64,000 bases of DNA, taken from contig CBDCAB010000005.1 of the NCBI GenBank assembly GCA_965213735.1, positions 124,001 to 188,000 on the forward strand, read 5' to 3'. Shown one piece after another: positions 16,182 to 25,624 of the stretch. The notes under the pieces were generated by a model. That model worked only from the letters and a program-made list of their open reading frames with translations. It was not told the DNA's origin and did not search any database. Source of the DNA: CALDTK01 sp965213735 (GTDB lineage: Bacteria; Bacteroidota; Bacteroidia; Chitinophagales; Saprospiraceae). The translations under genes were made by a program, and so were the position numbers. Positions within the stretch are counted from its first letter, which is position 1. Every line of letters starts with the position of its first letter.

Positions 16182-16385
16182 TACTTTTGCGCACGCTTAC
16201 CGCATGGTGCCGCTAAACAAGCTGGCCCTATGTGGCCTTACAAGCAGATGCGGACCGGGATGGGCCGCCAGGGCCAATACAGCTTGCACAGGATGTGAAG
16301 CACGTCGAGGGATTTGGGTCATGGTGGATCGAACGCAAGCGCTGATTCACCTGCTGTACGTACACGTGCAGCCAATGACCTACTT
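16182..16385 (+). promoter_or_regulatory. Promoter box TACTTTTG and long leader of the DEAD-box gene
   Basis: TACTTTTG (16182-16189) fits the -7 consensus loosely (TAnnTTTG) and lies nearly 200 bp before the helicase ATG. The interval has no convincing gene, so it would be an unusually long 5' leader. Such leaders often carry auto- or cold-regulation in RNA-helicase genes, but no known riboswitch was recognised. Confidence 0.4.
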
Positions 16386-18731
16386 ATGGCTACCAAGAAA
16401 AAAAACGCTGACCTCACTCCAGAAGAGCTAGCTGCCAAGCGCAGTGCCTCTGCCAAAAAAGCTGCCGCCACCCGCGCAGCCAATAAGGCCAAAAAAGAGG
16501 CAGAAGCGCAAGCCGCTAAGCCGGTCGGCAGCAAGATTGCGAAGGCGCTCGTGGAAGAGCACGAAGAAGATGCTGAGGATGATGATCCCGGGCAGCGCAT
16601 CGATCATGCCTCCTGGGCAGCAGATGCCGCTGGCGATATTGACTACGACGAGCCATTCGAAACCGACCCCAATGCGCCAGGCGACGAGTTAGACAAGGAG
16701 GCGCGCGCTCTCGTAAAAGGAGCCGTCGGCAAGGACAAAAAGGTGGCTAAAGACAAGAAAAAGGATAAAAAGAAGGACAAGAACAAGTCGGATGAGGCAT
16801 CGCAAAAGGAAAAGCTCAACAAAAAGGCGCGCAAACGCCAAGACGAGCTAAACGAGGCTGAGTACCAGGCTGAGATGGCCAACAAGAAAAAGAAAGGCAA
16901 TCCAGATGTGTCTCACCTGCAGGTGGATAAAACCGCCGAAGACAATCCTGATCTGCCGAGTTTTGCGGAGCTAGGGCTCATCGCGCCACTCCAACGAGCT
17001 GTGGCTGATATGGGTTTTGAGCATCCAACTGTCATCCAGGCTGAAGTTATTCCGCGGCTACTGAAGGAGGACACGGATTTGGTGGGCCTGGCACAAACGG
17101 GTACTGGCAAGACAGCTGCTTTCGGCCTGCCTGCACTGCACAAGCTACACCTGCACACCCGCGTGCCACAGGTGCTCATCCTCGCTCCCACACGAGAACT
17201 GTGCCTGCAGATTACCGTGGAGATGGGCCATTTCGCGAAGCATATGCCAGAGGTCGATATCGCTCCAGTGTATGGTGGTGCGGATATCGTCAGGCAGATC
17301 AAACAAATTAGGCGTGGGGTGCAGATAGTGGTAGCTACGCCGGGGCGATTGCGGGACTTGATTAGAAGGCGTGCCGTCGATCTGCAGCACGTGCGCTACC
17401 TCGTGCTCGATGAGGCTGATGAGATGCTCAACATGGGCTTCAAAGAAGAGATTGACGATATTCTGGAGTCGATACCTAATGAAGCACATACTTGGCTTTT
17501 CTCGGCTACCATGCCAAGTGAGGTGCGGCGGATTGCTGCCGAGTACATGTCCAATCCTGAAGAGGTACAATCGGGAGAGCGCAATTCGGCCAATGCTGAT
17601 ATCGCCCACCGCTTCGTGATTACCAAGCCGCGTGAGCGCTTTCCTGTGCTGCGGCGCTTCTTGGATTACGATCCTGACATGTACGGTCTTGTGTTTGTGC
17701 GGACGCGTAACGATGCCAAGGAATTTGCCGAAAAATTGGGCGCAGAAGGCTACAGTGTCGATGCGCTGCACGGTGACTTATCACAAGCTCAGCGCGACAA
17801 TGTCATGAACCGCTTCCGCAATCGCCACCTCCAGGTACTGGTCGCCACTGATGTGGCCGCGCGTGGCATCGATGTCACCGGCATCACCCATGTTTTTCAC
17901 CTCAACCTCCCTGACGATCTCAGTTTCTACACCCACAGGGCGGGGCGTACCGGTCGTGCGGGTGCTGAAGGTGTATCGCTGGCCCTGGTGCACCCCAAAG
18001 ACACGCGCCGTCTACGCAGCATAGAGCGCATCATCAAAGCGCGTTTTACGGAAGTGAAAATACCGGGAGGCGAAGAGATCATCGAGCGCAGATTGCTCAG
18101 CAACATGCGGCGCCTTAAGGCTGTAAAAGTGGCGGACGGACTCGATGCGTATTTGCCGGCAATACAGGAAGTGCTGGAAGGACTCGACCGCGAGGCGCTC
18201 ATCAAACGCATCGCCAGCCGAAGCTTCGAGAAGCTCTTCAATGACTACCGCTTTGCGCCCGACCTAAACGACAGCCGTGGCCGCACAGTGGCGCGCAAAT
18301 CTGACAGACGCGACGATGAGTATGATCGCGGCAGCAACTCGCGCGGCAATGACGAAAACATGGAGCGCCTCTTCATCAATGTTGGCGCCGTCGATGTGGG
18401 CGGTCGCAAAGGCAATCTGCTGGCTATGCTCTGCGATGCATCGGGTATAACTGGACGTGATATTGGCCGCATCACGATGAATAAGACCCATACCTTCTTC
18501 GACGTCGACAAGAGCGTTGCTCCACAAGTGGTGGCACGACTCGGGGAGTTGCATTTCGATGGCAGACCTGTGCGAATCAATCCTGCTGATGAAGGTGATA
18601 CTTCACGTGATGACGGCGGTGGCAGGCAAAGTCGCAACTACGAGCGTGGCGGTAGAAGCAGAGACCGCGACCGTGGTGGGCGTGGTAATAAGTACGGTGG
18701 CAAAAAAGGAGGCAAACGTGGCCGCTGGTAA
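16386..18731 (+). CDS. DEAD-box ATP-dependent RNA helicase with Lys-rich N-terminus and RGG-type tail
   Basis: Starting at ATG 16386 (MATKKKNADL) gives 781 residues; the frame is open upstream to 16314 but that part looks non-coding. Residues 1-190 are Lys/Ala/Asp-rich and low in complexity (KDKKKDKKKDKNK). The helicase core follows with AQTGTGKT (about 236-243), PTRELCLQ, TPGR, DEAD (about 341), SAT and HRAGRTGRAG. Near 655-720 a DeaD/DbpA-type RNA-binding domain (RLFINVGAVDVGGRKG) is followed by a Gly/Arg/Lys-rich tail. It probably remodels rRNA or mRNA, as DeaD/CshA do. Confidence 0.92.
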   Translation: MATKKKNADLTPEELAAKRSASAKKAAATRAANKAKKEAEAQAAKPVGSKIAKALVEEHEEDAEDDDPGQRIDHASWAADAAGDIDYDEPFETDPNAPGDELDKEARALVKGAVGKDKKVAKDKKKDKKKDKNKSDEASQKEKLNKKARKRQDELNEAEYQAEMANKKKKGNPDVSHLQVDKTAEDNPDLPSFAELGLIAPLQRAVADMGFEHPTVIQAEVIPRLLKEDTDLVGLAQTGTGKTAAFGLPALHKLHLHTRVPQVLILAPTRELCLQITVEMGHFAKHMPEVDIAPVYGGADIVRQIKQIRRGVQIVVATPGRLRDLIRRRAVDLQHVRYLVLDEADEMLNMGFKEEIDDILESIPNEAHTWLFSATMPSEVRRIAAEYMSNPEEVQSGERNSANADIAHRFVITKPRERFPVLRRFLDYDPDMYGLVFVRTRNDAKEFAEKLGAEGYSVDALHGDLSQAQRDNVMNRFRNRHLQVLVATDVAARGIDVTGITHVFHLNLPDDLSFYTHRAGRTGRAGAEGVSLALVHPKDTRRLRSIERIIKARFTEVKIPGGEEIIERRLLSNMRRLKAVKVADGLDAYLPAIQEVLEGLDREALIKRIASRSFEKLFNDYRFAPDLNDSRGRTVARKSDRRDDEYDRGSNSRGNDENMERLFINVGAVDVGGRKGNLLAMLCDASGITGRDIGRITMNKTHTFFDVDKSVAPQVVARLGELHFDGRPVRINPADEGDTSRDDGGGRQSRNYERGGRSRDRDRGGRGNKYGGKKGGKRGRW

Positions 18732-18767
18732 CACAACCACAGGCGGTGTTTGCTGCTTTGTGATAAG

Positions 18768-19676
18768 GTGAACATTCGCTACATCGCCTACGAAGATATC
18801 GACAGGCAGCTTTACAATTCTTGCGTGCACTATGCTCTCAATGGGCGCGCGTGGGGTTACAAATGGTACCTAGAAGCTACTGCCCGGCGCTTTGATGTGC
18901 TGGTCGAGAATGAATACGAGTCGGTGATGCCGCTGGTATGGGATACTACCTGGTCGGGGCGCAAGCGGCTGTACACACCACCGTTTACCACTGCATTAGG
19001 GGTGTTTTCGGTGCATGTGCTTTCGCAAAAACGCATGGGGTACTTCCTGCGTGAAGTCGACGCGCGCTTTGATAAGGTAGAGTATGGCTTCACGGGTGAG
19101 CCATCGAGAAACACTGTTGACGTAGAGTGGTCGTGGCGCGACGAGCGCAACCTCTTGCTCGACATCGCGGGGCGTAGCTACGAAGAACTTGCAGGCAATT
19201 ATTCTAGTGATTTACTTCGGTCGCTTCAGCAGAGTGATGATGCTAACTTGCTTGTTCACGGCAATCAGAAGCCCGAGCGTGTGGCTGCATTTATGGTCAA
19301 CAACTATCCGCGTGGGGAGCAGGCACAGCACCCACTGCTGAGGGTACTTTATAATGCTTTGCACAGAGGTTGGGGCTGGACCTCAGCTGTTACCGATAGT
19401 GCAGGCGAGCTATTGGCTACCAATGCGTTTGTGTATACCCACGGTCGCATAGCTTCTCTTGCGCCATGTGAGAGTGCGCGTGGTCGGCAATTGGGCGCGC
19501 TGAATATGTTGATGGATTACAGCCTGCGTCAGGCAGGAGGTCGCTCGATAGTATTCGACTTTGCGAGTACAGATGCGCAGCGCTGGGGTGCGTTTGGTGC
19601 TGCTGGCGAGTCGGGTTCGGAGCGCTATTGGCTCGCACATAAAAGCTCGAAATTGCTGGGCGTGTTCCCGATCTAA
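18768..19676 (+). CDS. FemAB/BioF2-like acyltransferase of unknown function
   Basis: GTG at 18768 (NIRYIAYEDIDRQLY) is the preferred start, giving about 302 residues; the longer frame to 18750 is less likely. Pattern features such as GWTSAVTDSAGELLATNAFVYTHGRIASL, LMDYSLRQAGGRSIVFDFASTD and QRWGAFGAAGE resemble the C-terminal GNAT fold of FemAB-like proteins common in Bacteroidota. The substrate is unknown. Its 3' end overlaps the convergent receiver gene by 4 bp. Confidence 0.7.
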   Translation: MNIRYIAYEDIDRQLYNSCVHYALNGRAWGYKWYLEATARRFDVLVENEYESVMPLVWDTTWSGRKRLYTPPFTTALGVFSVHVLSQKRMGYFLREVDARFDKVEYGFTGEPSRNTVDVEWSWRDERNLLLDIAGRSYEELAGNYSSDLLRSLQQSDDANLLVHGNQKPERVAAFMVNNYPRGEQAQHPLLRVLYNALHRGWGWTSAVTDSAGELLATNAFVYTHGRIASLAPCESARGRQLGALNMLMDYSLRQAGGRSIVFDFASTDAQRWGAFGAAGESGSERYWLAHKSSKLLGVFPI

Positions 19677-20092
19677 TTGTCGTGTTGCTCCGACATGAGT
19701 GCAGTGAAGCGCTCGCTCGAAAGCATTTTATCTACTATGCCTATGACTTCAGGATAGCCACTTGCGCGCTCGTGGTCATCAGGATTGAGCGAGGTAGTGA
19801 GCATGTAGAGCTTGGCGTTGGAGCGCCATTCGCTCGGCAGTTTGCGATATGATTCGAGGAAGCCCCAGCCATCGAGTTGAGGCATGTTGATGTCGAGGAA
19901 AATGTACTGAGGGGGCTCGACACCCTGCTTGAGCCAAACTTTGAGCTGCTCGATAGCTAGCTGGCCATTGAGCGCCTCGTGCACTTCTACTTGAGCCGTG
20001 GCTTTGCTAATTGCCCGCCGGTGCAAGAAGTTGGTAGTGGCGTCGTCGTCTACTAGGAGAATCAAGAGCTTTTGGTTGTGAGGGTCATTCAT
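19673..20092 (-). CDS. Single-domain response regulator (Rcp1/CheY-like)
   Basis: The 139-residue protein is only a receiver domain: acidic pocket LLVDDDATT, phospho-acceptor Asp67 in YIFLDINMP, Thr in YMLTTS, and Lys in IVDKML. There is no output domain. It starts inside the last codons of the PAS kinase gene (8-bp overlap, 20085-20092), so the kinase is its likely partner. In this family the signal passes through protein contacts or a phosphorelay rather than DNA binding. Confidence 0.93.
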   Translation of the reverse strand: MNDPHNQKLLILLVDDDATTNFLHRRAISKATAQVEVHEALNGQLAIEQLKVWLKQGVEPPQYIFLDINMPQLDGWGFLESYRKLPSEWRSNAKLYMLTTSLNPDDHERASGYPEVIGIVDKMLSSERFTALMSEQHDN

Positions 20093-22346
20093 CGACTGAG
20101 TATGCTGTCAGTACGGTGAAGCAAAAGGTACTTCCTTTTCCTTCGGAAGATACCACCCAAATCGTGCCACCGTGTCTTTCTACAATGGTACGACAACTGG
20201 CTAGACCAATCCCGGTGCCTTTGTTGTGCAATGCCGTGCCCACTGTTTGGAACAATCCAAAGATGCGCTGCTGGTCGCTTACGGGAATTCCAAGGCCATT
20301 GTCAGACACGCAGTACTCGTAGCCGCCCTCTACTTTCTTTGCGCTGATGTATACGCGCGGCGCCACTCCAGGTCGGTGGTACTTGAGAGCATTGGCAATG
20401 AGATTTTGAAATACCTGTCGCAACTCCAGCGGATAGCCTGGCACTGGACTGAACTCATCAGTGGTTACGGTAGCTCCTGTCTGTTTGATTAGGCCTGATA
20501 AGTCTTTGAGCACATCTTCCACCAGCGACTCCACGTTGACGAGTTGCAGCTGCTTGGCTTTGCTGAGGCGGGAATAGTCGAGCAGTCCTTTGATCATGTC
20601 ATCCATGCGAGCGAGTGCTCCTTGCACAACTTCGATATAGCGCTGGCCTTCCACCGGCAGACTGTCGCCAAAATCTTCTACGAGCGCTTCCATATAGCCC
20701 TGGATAGTTAGTACCGGCTGCCGTAAATCGTGCGAGGCGATGTAGGCGAACTGTTCCATCTCCTTTGCCTTATCCTCCAGAAAAGCGATCCGTTGTCGAC
20801 GTGCATCCGACAGCTTTTTCTCCGTGACGTCCACGAGTTGCACGTGAAAGCGCCCAACTTCACCCTCAACATCGCGCGTAACTGAAATGGAAGCATCTGC
20901 CCACACGGTGTTGCCCTCCTTGGTCGATAGTCTCCGCTCTGCCCGCGAAGTGTTGACCGTACCTTCTAAAAAAGCAGTGGTGAGCTTTAGGTAGTTTTTT
21001 ACATCATCTGGGTGAATGACATCGCTAAATTCCATTGTATCAATCTCATCATCGCTGTAGCCGAACATTTCCTTAAAGCTCTTATTAAATCTGATAAAAC
21101 GACCATCGCTGTCAGTGATCACCATAGCATTTGGTGCCAGCTCAAAGTTTTGACTCAGTAGTAGCTCACGTTCTAATAATTGATTGTCGCGCAGCTTCTG
21201 GTTGTGAATATCTTGAAACGAGCCTACTACGCGATCAACCTTTCCATCTATTAACTCTGCCCTTCCTACTGCTCGTATCCATCGAACAGCACCTTGTTCT
21301 GTGCGAATCTTGAAATCACGCTCATAGGTCTGACCAGTGGTAAGGCAACGCTCGAAGGCAGCGACGAGCGAATCCCGCTCCGGGCCAGGCTCGTAATAGC
21401 TGAGCGCCCGCTCTGTCGTCCATTGTTGTTCAGGAGATAAGCCATGAATTTCATTGACAACTGGACTATAATTGACTGCTTGGGTGGCAGGAATGTATTC
21501 CCACCAGCCAATACGTGCAGCCTCATTGGTCATGCGCAGCAGGCTCTCACTTCGCTGTAGGGCTAGCGAAATTAATTTATCCTGATGGATGTCCTGAAAC
21601 GAGCCATACAATCTCACGGTTTTTCCCGCTACTCTTACCGCTCTACCTACAGCTCTGACCCATCGCTCGTTGCCCTTGCCAGTGATAATTTGCAGCTCGA
21701 CATTCCAGGGTTCGCCGTGCTCGAATGCTCGATCAAGAAGTATCTTAATAGTATCTCGGGAATGACCTTCCTTGTAAAAGGATATTCCATTCTCCAGGTT
21801 TGGTGAGTAATCCGAAGGCATCTCGTGGATCTCTCGAGTTATGTCGCTCCAGTATATCTCTCCAGTGGCCACGATGTACTCCCAGGAGCCTACCCGTGCA
21901 TCGCGGTTGGTTTCGGTGAGGAGCTGCTTCACGCGCTGCTCACGGGTGAGGTCGTTGTGCGCCCCGAGCATACGGATAGGTGTGCCTTGCTCATCCCGAA
22001 TCGCGATACCTCTGCAGCGTACTGTCACCACATGGCCTTGGGCGTGCCGATAGCGAACCACTTGGTCGTAAGGCTGGGAAGGATCAGCACAGTGGGCAGC
22101 CACGTTGCGCTTTGCGATTTCCAGATCTTCCGGATTGATGATGTCCATCCACGCCGAAGCCTCGTGTGGCATTTCATCAGGATCATAGCCTAGTGTAAGC
22201 CAAAACTTACGACTCATCCACTCGTGCTCTGGCTGCGTCAGGTCCCAATACCACAGGCCATCGAGCGAGGCGGCTTCGATAAAATCGAAAATTTTAGGGT
22301 CGTCTCGCAGCAGACTGTCGAGTTCTTGCTTGAGGTAGTGCGTCAC
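20085..22346 (-). CDS. Multi-PAS sensor histidine kinase
   Basis: GTG at 22346 (THYLKQELDSLLRDDPKIFDF) matches the usual start of related proteins and gives about 753 residues; the frame stays open to 22430. Four PAS/PAC units are visible, the first with SLDGLWYWDL, the second and third with WWEYIPATQ-like segments and VGSFQDIH, and the fourth with PNAMVITDSDGRFIRFNKSF. They are followed by HisKA (IASHDLRQPVLTIQGYME) and HATPase (NLIANALKYH, DNGLGIP, GTGIGLASC). No transmembrane segment is visible, so it probably senses a cytoplasmic or light/redox-type cue. It is co-transcribed with the receiver gene. Confidence 0.93.
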   Translation of the reverse strand: MTHYLKQELDSLLRDDPKIFDFIEAASLDGLWYWDLTQPEHEWMSRKFWLTLGYDPDEMPHEASAWMDIINPEDLEIAKRNVAAHCADPSQPYDQVVRYRHAQGHVVTVRCRGIAIRDEQGTPIRMLGAHNDLTREQRVKQLLTETNRDARVGSWEYIVATGEIYWSDITREIHEMPSDYSPNLENGISFYKEGHSRDTIKILLDRAFEHGEPWNVELQIITGKGNERWVRAVGRAVRVAGKTVRLYGSFQDIHQDKLISLALQRSESLLRMTNEAARIGWWEYIPATQAVNYSPVVNEIHGLSPEQQWTTERALSYYEPGPERDSLVAAFERCLTTGQTYERDFKIRTEQGAVRWIRAVGRAELIDGKVDRVVGSFQDIHNQKLRDNQLLERELLLSQNFELAPNAMVITDSDGRFIRFNKSFKEMFGYSDDEIDTMEFSDVIHPDDVKNYLKLTTAFLEGTVNTSRAERRLSTKEGNTVWADASISVTRDVEGEVGRFHVQLVDVTEKKLSDARRQRIAFLEDKAKEMEQFAYIASHDLRQPVLTIQGYMEALVEDFGDSLPVEGQRYIEVVQGALARMDDMIKGLLDYSRLSKAKQLQLVNVESLVEDVLKDLSGLIKQTGATVTTDEFSPVPGYPLELRQVFQNLIANALKYHRPGVAPRVYISAKKVEGGYEYCVSDNGLGIPVSDQQRIFGLFQTVGTALHNKGTGIGLASCRTIVERHGGTIWVVSSEGKGSTFCFTVLTAYSVDE

Positions 22347-22478
22347 AATACAGGTTGGAATCTTGGCAAAGCAGCGGCAGGTGAGTGTTATAACTACGAA
22401 CTCGCGGAAGGTAAGGTTCGCTGCTGGCAATCGCGGAGGCAGTCTTATTGTTGGCAGCAGCCTCAGGTGCAGCTACAA

Positions 22479-23252
22479 TTAGCTACCGGCCAACCAAGCC
22501 TTGATGTCGGCCACTCTATCCCTTGCCACAATTATCGCTTCGCCAGTATGCGCCTCTAGCTGCACCTTATAGCGGGAGTTGCTGTAGGCAATCAGCTGTT
22601 TAATAGCTTTATCCTGGGCTATAACAGCACGATTTAGACGGGCAAAACGCTCAGGGTCAAGCACCCGCTCAAGCTGATCGAGGGTTTCGGAGGCAGGATG
22701 TCTACTTCCGTCAAAACCATAGGCCCATGTGATCCGGTCAATACTGTGAAAATAGGCTATGTCTTGAACTGCTAAGGGGATGAGCTTGTCGCCTACCTTG
22801 GCTACCAGTCGCTGCTGATACTTGGTCTGGCGCATGGCCTGCAACACCTGCGCAATGACATTAGCTGGAACGCCCGAAAGCTGCTGGTCCGACCGCTGTA
22901 GTCGTGCAGCAAATTTGTCGAGGGCACTATAGAGTTCAGCTGCTTCTATGGGCTTTAATAAATAGTCTATAGAGTTGACTTTAAAAGCGCGCAAGGCATA
23001 TTCCTCATAAGCTGTCGTGAAGATGGTGGGCGTATCTACAGCAATATGTTCCCATATATTAAAGCTAAGTCCGTCAGCCAAGCGTATGTCGCAAAGTAAA
23101 AGATCGGCATCCCAGTTGGGTAGTGCAGCAATGGTCTCTGCAACGCTTTCAGTTTGGCCTACTACGTAGACGCGCTCTTCAGGATAGTTGGCGAGCAAAT
23201 CCCGCAGGCGCTCTGCTGCGAGGGGTTCGTCTTCAATGATGGCAACCTTCAT
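22479..23252 (-). CDS. LytTR-family response regulator
   Basis: The 257-residue protein has an N-terminal receiver (AIIEDEPLAAERL, acceptor Asp55 in LLLCDIRL, Lys in LLKPIEA) and a C-terminal LytTR DNA-binding domain (about 145-250: DIAYFHSIDRITWAY, FARLNRAVIAQ). Its start overlaps the end of the LytS-type kinase gene by 4 bp, showing a coupled two-component pair. A dispersed Gln-rich linker separates the domains. It probably regulates its own operon, including the TonB receptor; direct repeats for LytTR binding were not identified. Confidence 0.95.
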   Translation of the reverse strand: MKVAIIEDEPLAAERLRDLLANYPEERVYVVGQTESVAETIAALPNWDADLLLCDIRLADGLSFNIWEHIAVDTPTIFTTAYEEYALRAFKVNSIDYLLKPIEAAELYSALDKFAARLQRSDQQLSGVPANVIAQVLQAMRQTKYQQRLVAKVGDKLIPLAVQDIAYFHSIDRITWAYGFDGSRHPASETLDQLERVLDPERFARLNRAVIAQDKAIKQLIAYSNSRYKVQLEAHTGEAIIVARDRVADIKAWLAGS

Positions 23253-24376
23253 GATTCAGTTTTCAGCAGCGGCAACTTCACGGTATACGTTTCAGCTGTT
23301 TGTTCGATGACTATCTCTCGATTGGCAACTAATTGGTAGCGAGCGCGGATATTTTCGAGACCTATGCCGCTGCCGGCTACAGTTTCGTAAAGCGGCACGA
23401 GGTTGTTGCTCACGCAGATGTAGTCAGATCCAGCGTAAATGTTGATGTGTAGCGGCGTTGCTCGTGTTGCTCCATTGTGTTTGACGGCATTTTCGACCAG
23501 CATCTGTAGCGCGAGGGGGACTACTTGCACCTCCTCCTGCGGCTCGAGTGCCACGTCGATGACGAGCCTGTCGTCGCCAAAGCGGGTCTGGACGAGTTTT
23601 GCGTAAGCGTAAAGGGCCTGCAACTCCCTGGCCAGCGATACCATCGGCTCTTGGCGAACCTCCAGCACATAGCGGTACACCTCACTCAAACCTTGGATAA
23701 ACTGCTCGGCCTGTGCAGTATCCCGCCGCACGAGCGCACTCAGCACATTGAGCGAATTGAACAAAAAATGCGGGTTAATTTGCGCATTTAAAGCCTCGTA
23801 TTTAGCATTTAGATTGGCAGACTTAAGTTTTTCCGCTTGCACTACACTCTGCTTCCATATTCCAAGAAAGTATGCACTCTGATAAATTGCTGTAATGAGC
23901 AAACCAATCAGTAAAGAACCAATGTAATGCTCAAACCGCTGGCGCTTCAGCCAAGATAATGGTGTTTCGTCGCCAAAGACGACAAAATAAAAGAAGTAAA
24001 CGATGCCCTGGGTGAGGACCGCTACGACAATGTTGCTGCTTAAAGCCTTTGCAAACGCTACCCACGGACGCGACAGCCAGTCTATTCGCGCGGCCAACCA
24101 GCCGTTGAGGTAGCCCATCGAGAGCCACAGCGAGGTAGCAATGGCAACACCTAGCATAAAACTGCGCAGGGTTTCATTGCCATAAATAGACTCACCGCCC
24201 AGCACAGCGATCAGAGCGAAGAACAAGTTGATACCCGTAGCTCCCGTTAATGCTACAAGCGCGTTTTTCCAGAATGGGGCGTCGAGCATACTCGTTAGCC
24301 CACTCATCCACGCTGATTTTCTCTTCGCTTGCGGGACTGTAGACATAGGAATTTCTGTGTTCACGGCATCTAACAT
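23249..24376 (-). CDS. LytS-type membrane sensor histidine kinase (His_kinase family)
   Basis: The protein has four predicted membrane segments followed by a short coiled region and the PF06580-type kinase: phospho-acceptor His in INPHFLFNSLN (about residue 203), then VENAVKHNG and GSGIGLENIRARY in the ATPase domain. ATG 24376 overlaps the upstream stop as ATGTTAG, suggesting coupling; ATG 24346 (MSTVPQAKRK) is an alternative, and the frame is open to 24418. It pairs with the LytTR regulator next to it. Confidence 0.93.
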   Translation of the reverse strand: MLDAVNTEIPMSTVPQAKRKSAWMSGLTSMLDAPFWKNALVALTGATGINLFFALIAVLGGESIYGNETLRSFMLGVAIATSLWLSMGYLNGWLAARIDWLSRPWVAFAKALSSNIVVAVLTQGIVYFFYFVVFGDETPLSWLKRQRFEHYIGSLLIGLLITAIYQSAYFLGIWKQSVVQAEKLKSANLNAKYEALNAQINPHFLFNSLNVLSALVRRDTAQAEQFIQGLSEVYRYVLEVRQEPMVSLARELQALYAYAKLVQTRFGDDRLVIDVALEPQEEVQVVPLALQMLVENAVKHNGATRATPLHINIYAGSDYICVSNNLVPLYETVAGSGIGLENIRARYQLVANREIVIEQTAETYTVKLPLLKTES

Positions 24377-24858
24377 GAGTGTAGCATGTGGTGGTGACGC
24401 TCCGCAAGATGCATCCATGAGGTCTTACGGAGCCTGTAAATAATATTAGCCACTAGCATAGTAACTAGCGTGCCACCAATCACCAAACTCCAGCCGTACT
24501 GGGGAAGCAACCGCGTGGCTGTTTCGGCTACCAAAGCGGCATACAGCCCTGCTAACGACCAGTACATGAAGGCCAAGTGGTAGTAGAGGTAGGTGCGCTG
24601 CGGCGAGCGAAGCAACAATGGCACCATACCGCCGGCAAGGGTAAGCGTGCTTACCACTGCCATGTAATGAAACGCCCCCCAACTGCCAAACATTCGGTAG
24701 ATCATAAATGCTGTACCGAGCATGACTGCCATCGAAACCACGTAGCCATAGCCCCAACGTCGATGTGCAAGTGACACACCCGGACGCAGCACCGCCACCG
24801 TGCCCGTAAGCAAGGCGGCGAGTGCCGAAACGAGGTGTATGATTCCTATAGTAGACAT
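24370..24858 (-). CDS. Small membrane protein, DUF2306-like
   Basis: The 162-residue protein has four hydrophobic helices, with HRRWGYGYVVSM after the first and Arg/His-rich cytoplasmic ends. The pattern resembles DUF2306-type predicted membrane proteins; the function is unknown. It lies 9 bp after the TPR gene and overlaps the kinase start by 7 bp, so it belongs to the TonB receptor/LytS operon. Confidence 0.75.
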   Translation of the reverse strand: MSTIGIIHLVSALAALLTGTVAVLRPGVSLAHRRWGYGYVVSMAVMLGTAFMIYRMFGSWGAFHYMAVVSTLTLAGGMVPLLLRSPQRTYLYYHLAFMYWSLAGLYAALVAETATRLLPQYGWSLVIGGTLVTMLVANIIYRLRKTSWMHLAERHHHMLHSC

Positions 24859-24867
24859 CTGCAGGGC

Positions 24868-25524
24868 TTACTCCTTGCTGCTGTCGACATTGGACAGCAT
24901 GGTACTAGCCACATCCGAACCCCAAGTTGGCAGGAGTGCATCGCGCTCGGCGTTGGCAGCTTCGCGTTCGTAAAGTTCCACGGCCTTGGCGAGATGAGGC
25001 CGCGCCTTGCTTGCACCGCCGCCAAACATGCTTGGTGTGTAGTAGATGTTTTGGCCCAGCACAGCAACTGCGCGGGGATTGTCGGCATCGGCGGCCACGG
25101 CCTGTTCGAGCAAAGTAGTAGCCTTGGGCCCGTAGAAGGCTGCGCGCATCGGGTGCATGCCCAGCATCGCCTGGTAGTAGCGGGCACGTAGCGTCATTAC
25201 TTCACTGTTGTTGTCGCTGGCTTCGGCGGTGCTGAGGTAGGTATCCGCTTTGGTGAGACAGCTCGCGCAGCCATCATTGCTACCCATCCAGTGCTGTTGC
25301 AAGGAGAGGTGGGCAGCGTAGTAATTGGGCAACCATGCATCGGGATTGGCCGCGGCAATGCGCTCTATTACTGCCAGCGAGGAGCTGAGTTGCTCTGGCG
25401 ATTCATTGGTGCTGAGGGCGGTTAGCTGGGCTTGCAATGGTGCATGCCATGCAGCTTGCGCCAAAACTAAAGATGATATTCCGCAGAGGAATAAAGAGAG
25501 AAGGAAGACTTTGAAGGTTGACAT
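24868..25524 (-). CDS. Periplasmic TPR-like protein
   Basis: The 218-residue protein has a signal peptide (about 1-22, SLVLAQ) and helical repeats, including IERIAAANPDAWLPNYYAAHLSLQQ and LLEQAVAADADNPRAVAVLGQNIYY, with a CASC motif near residue 90. It sits between the TonB receptor and the DUF2306/LytS genes, 100 bp after the receptor. It may link receptor occupancy to the membrane kinase, but this is inferred from position only. A dispersed 14-bp motif overlaps the signal-peptide end (25454). Confidence 0.75.
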   Translation of the reverse strand: MSTFKVFLLSLFLCGISSLVLAQAAWHAPLQAQLTALSTNESPEQLSSSLAVIERIAAANPDAWLPNYYAAHLSLQQHWMGSNDGCASCLTKADTYLSTAEASDNNSEVMTLRARYYQAMLGMHPMRAAFYGPKATTLLEQAVAADADNPRAVAVLGQNIYYTPSMFGGGASKARPHLAKAVELYEREAANAERDALLPTWGSDVASTMLSNVDSSKE

Positions 25525-25624
25525 GAAGTTTGGGTTTTTGTTTGTGTTGGAAAGATCGTGGCAGTACGTGTGCGCTTTGAGTTGAAAGCGACTGAACTGT
25601 CGGATTAGGTGACTGAATCGTGGG

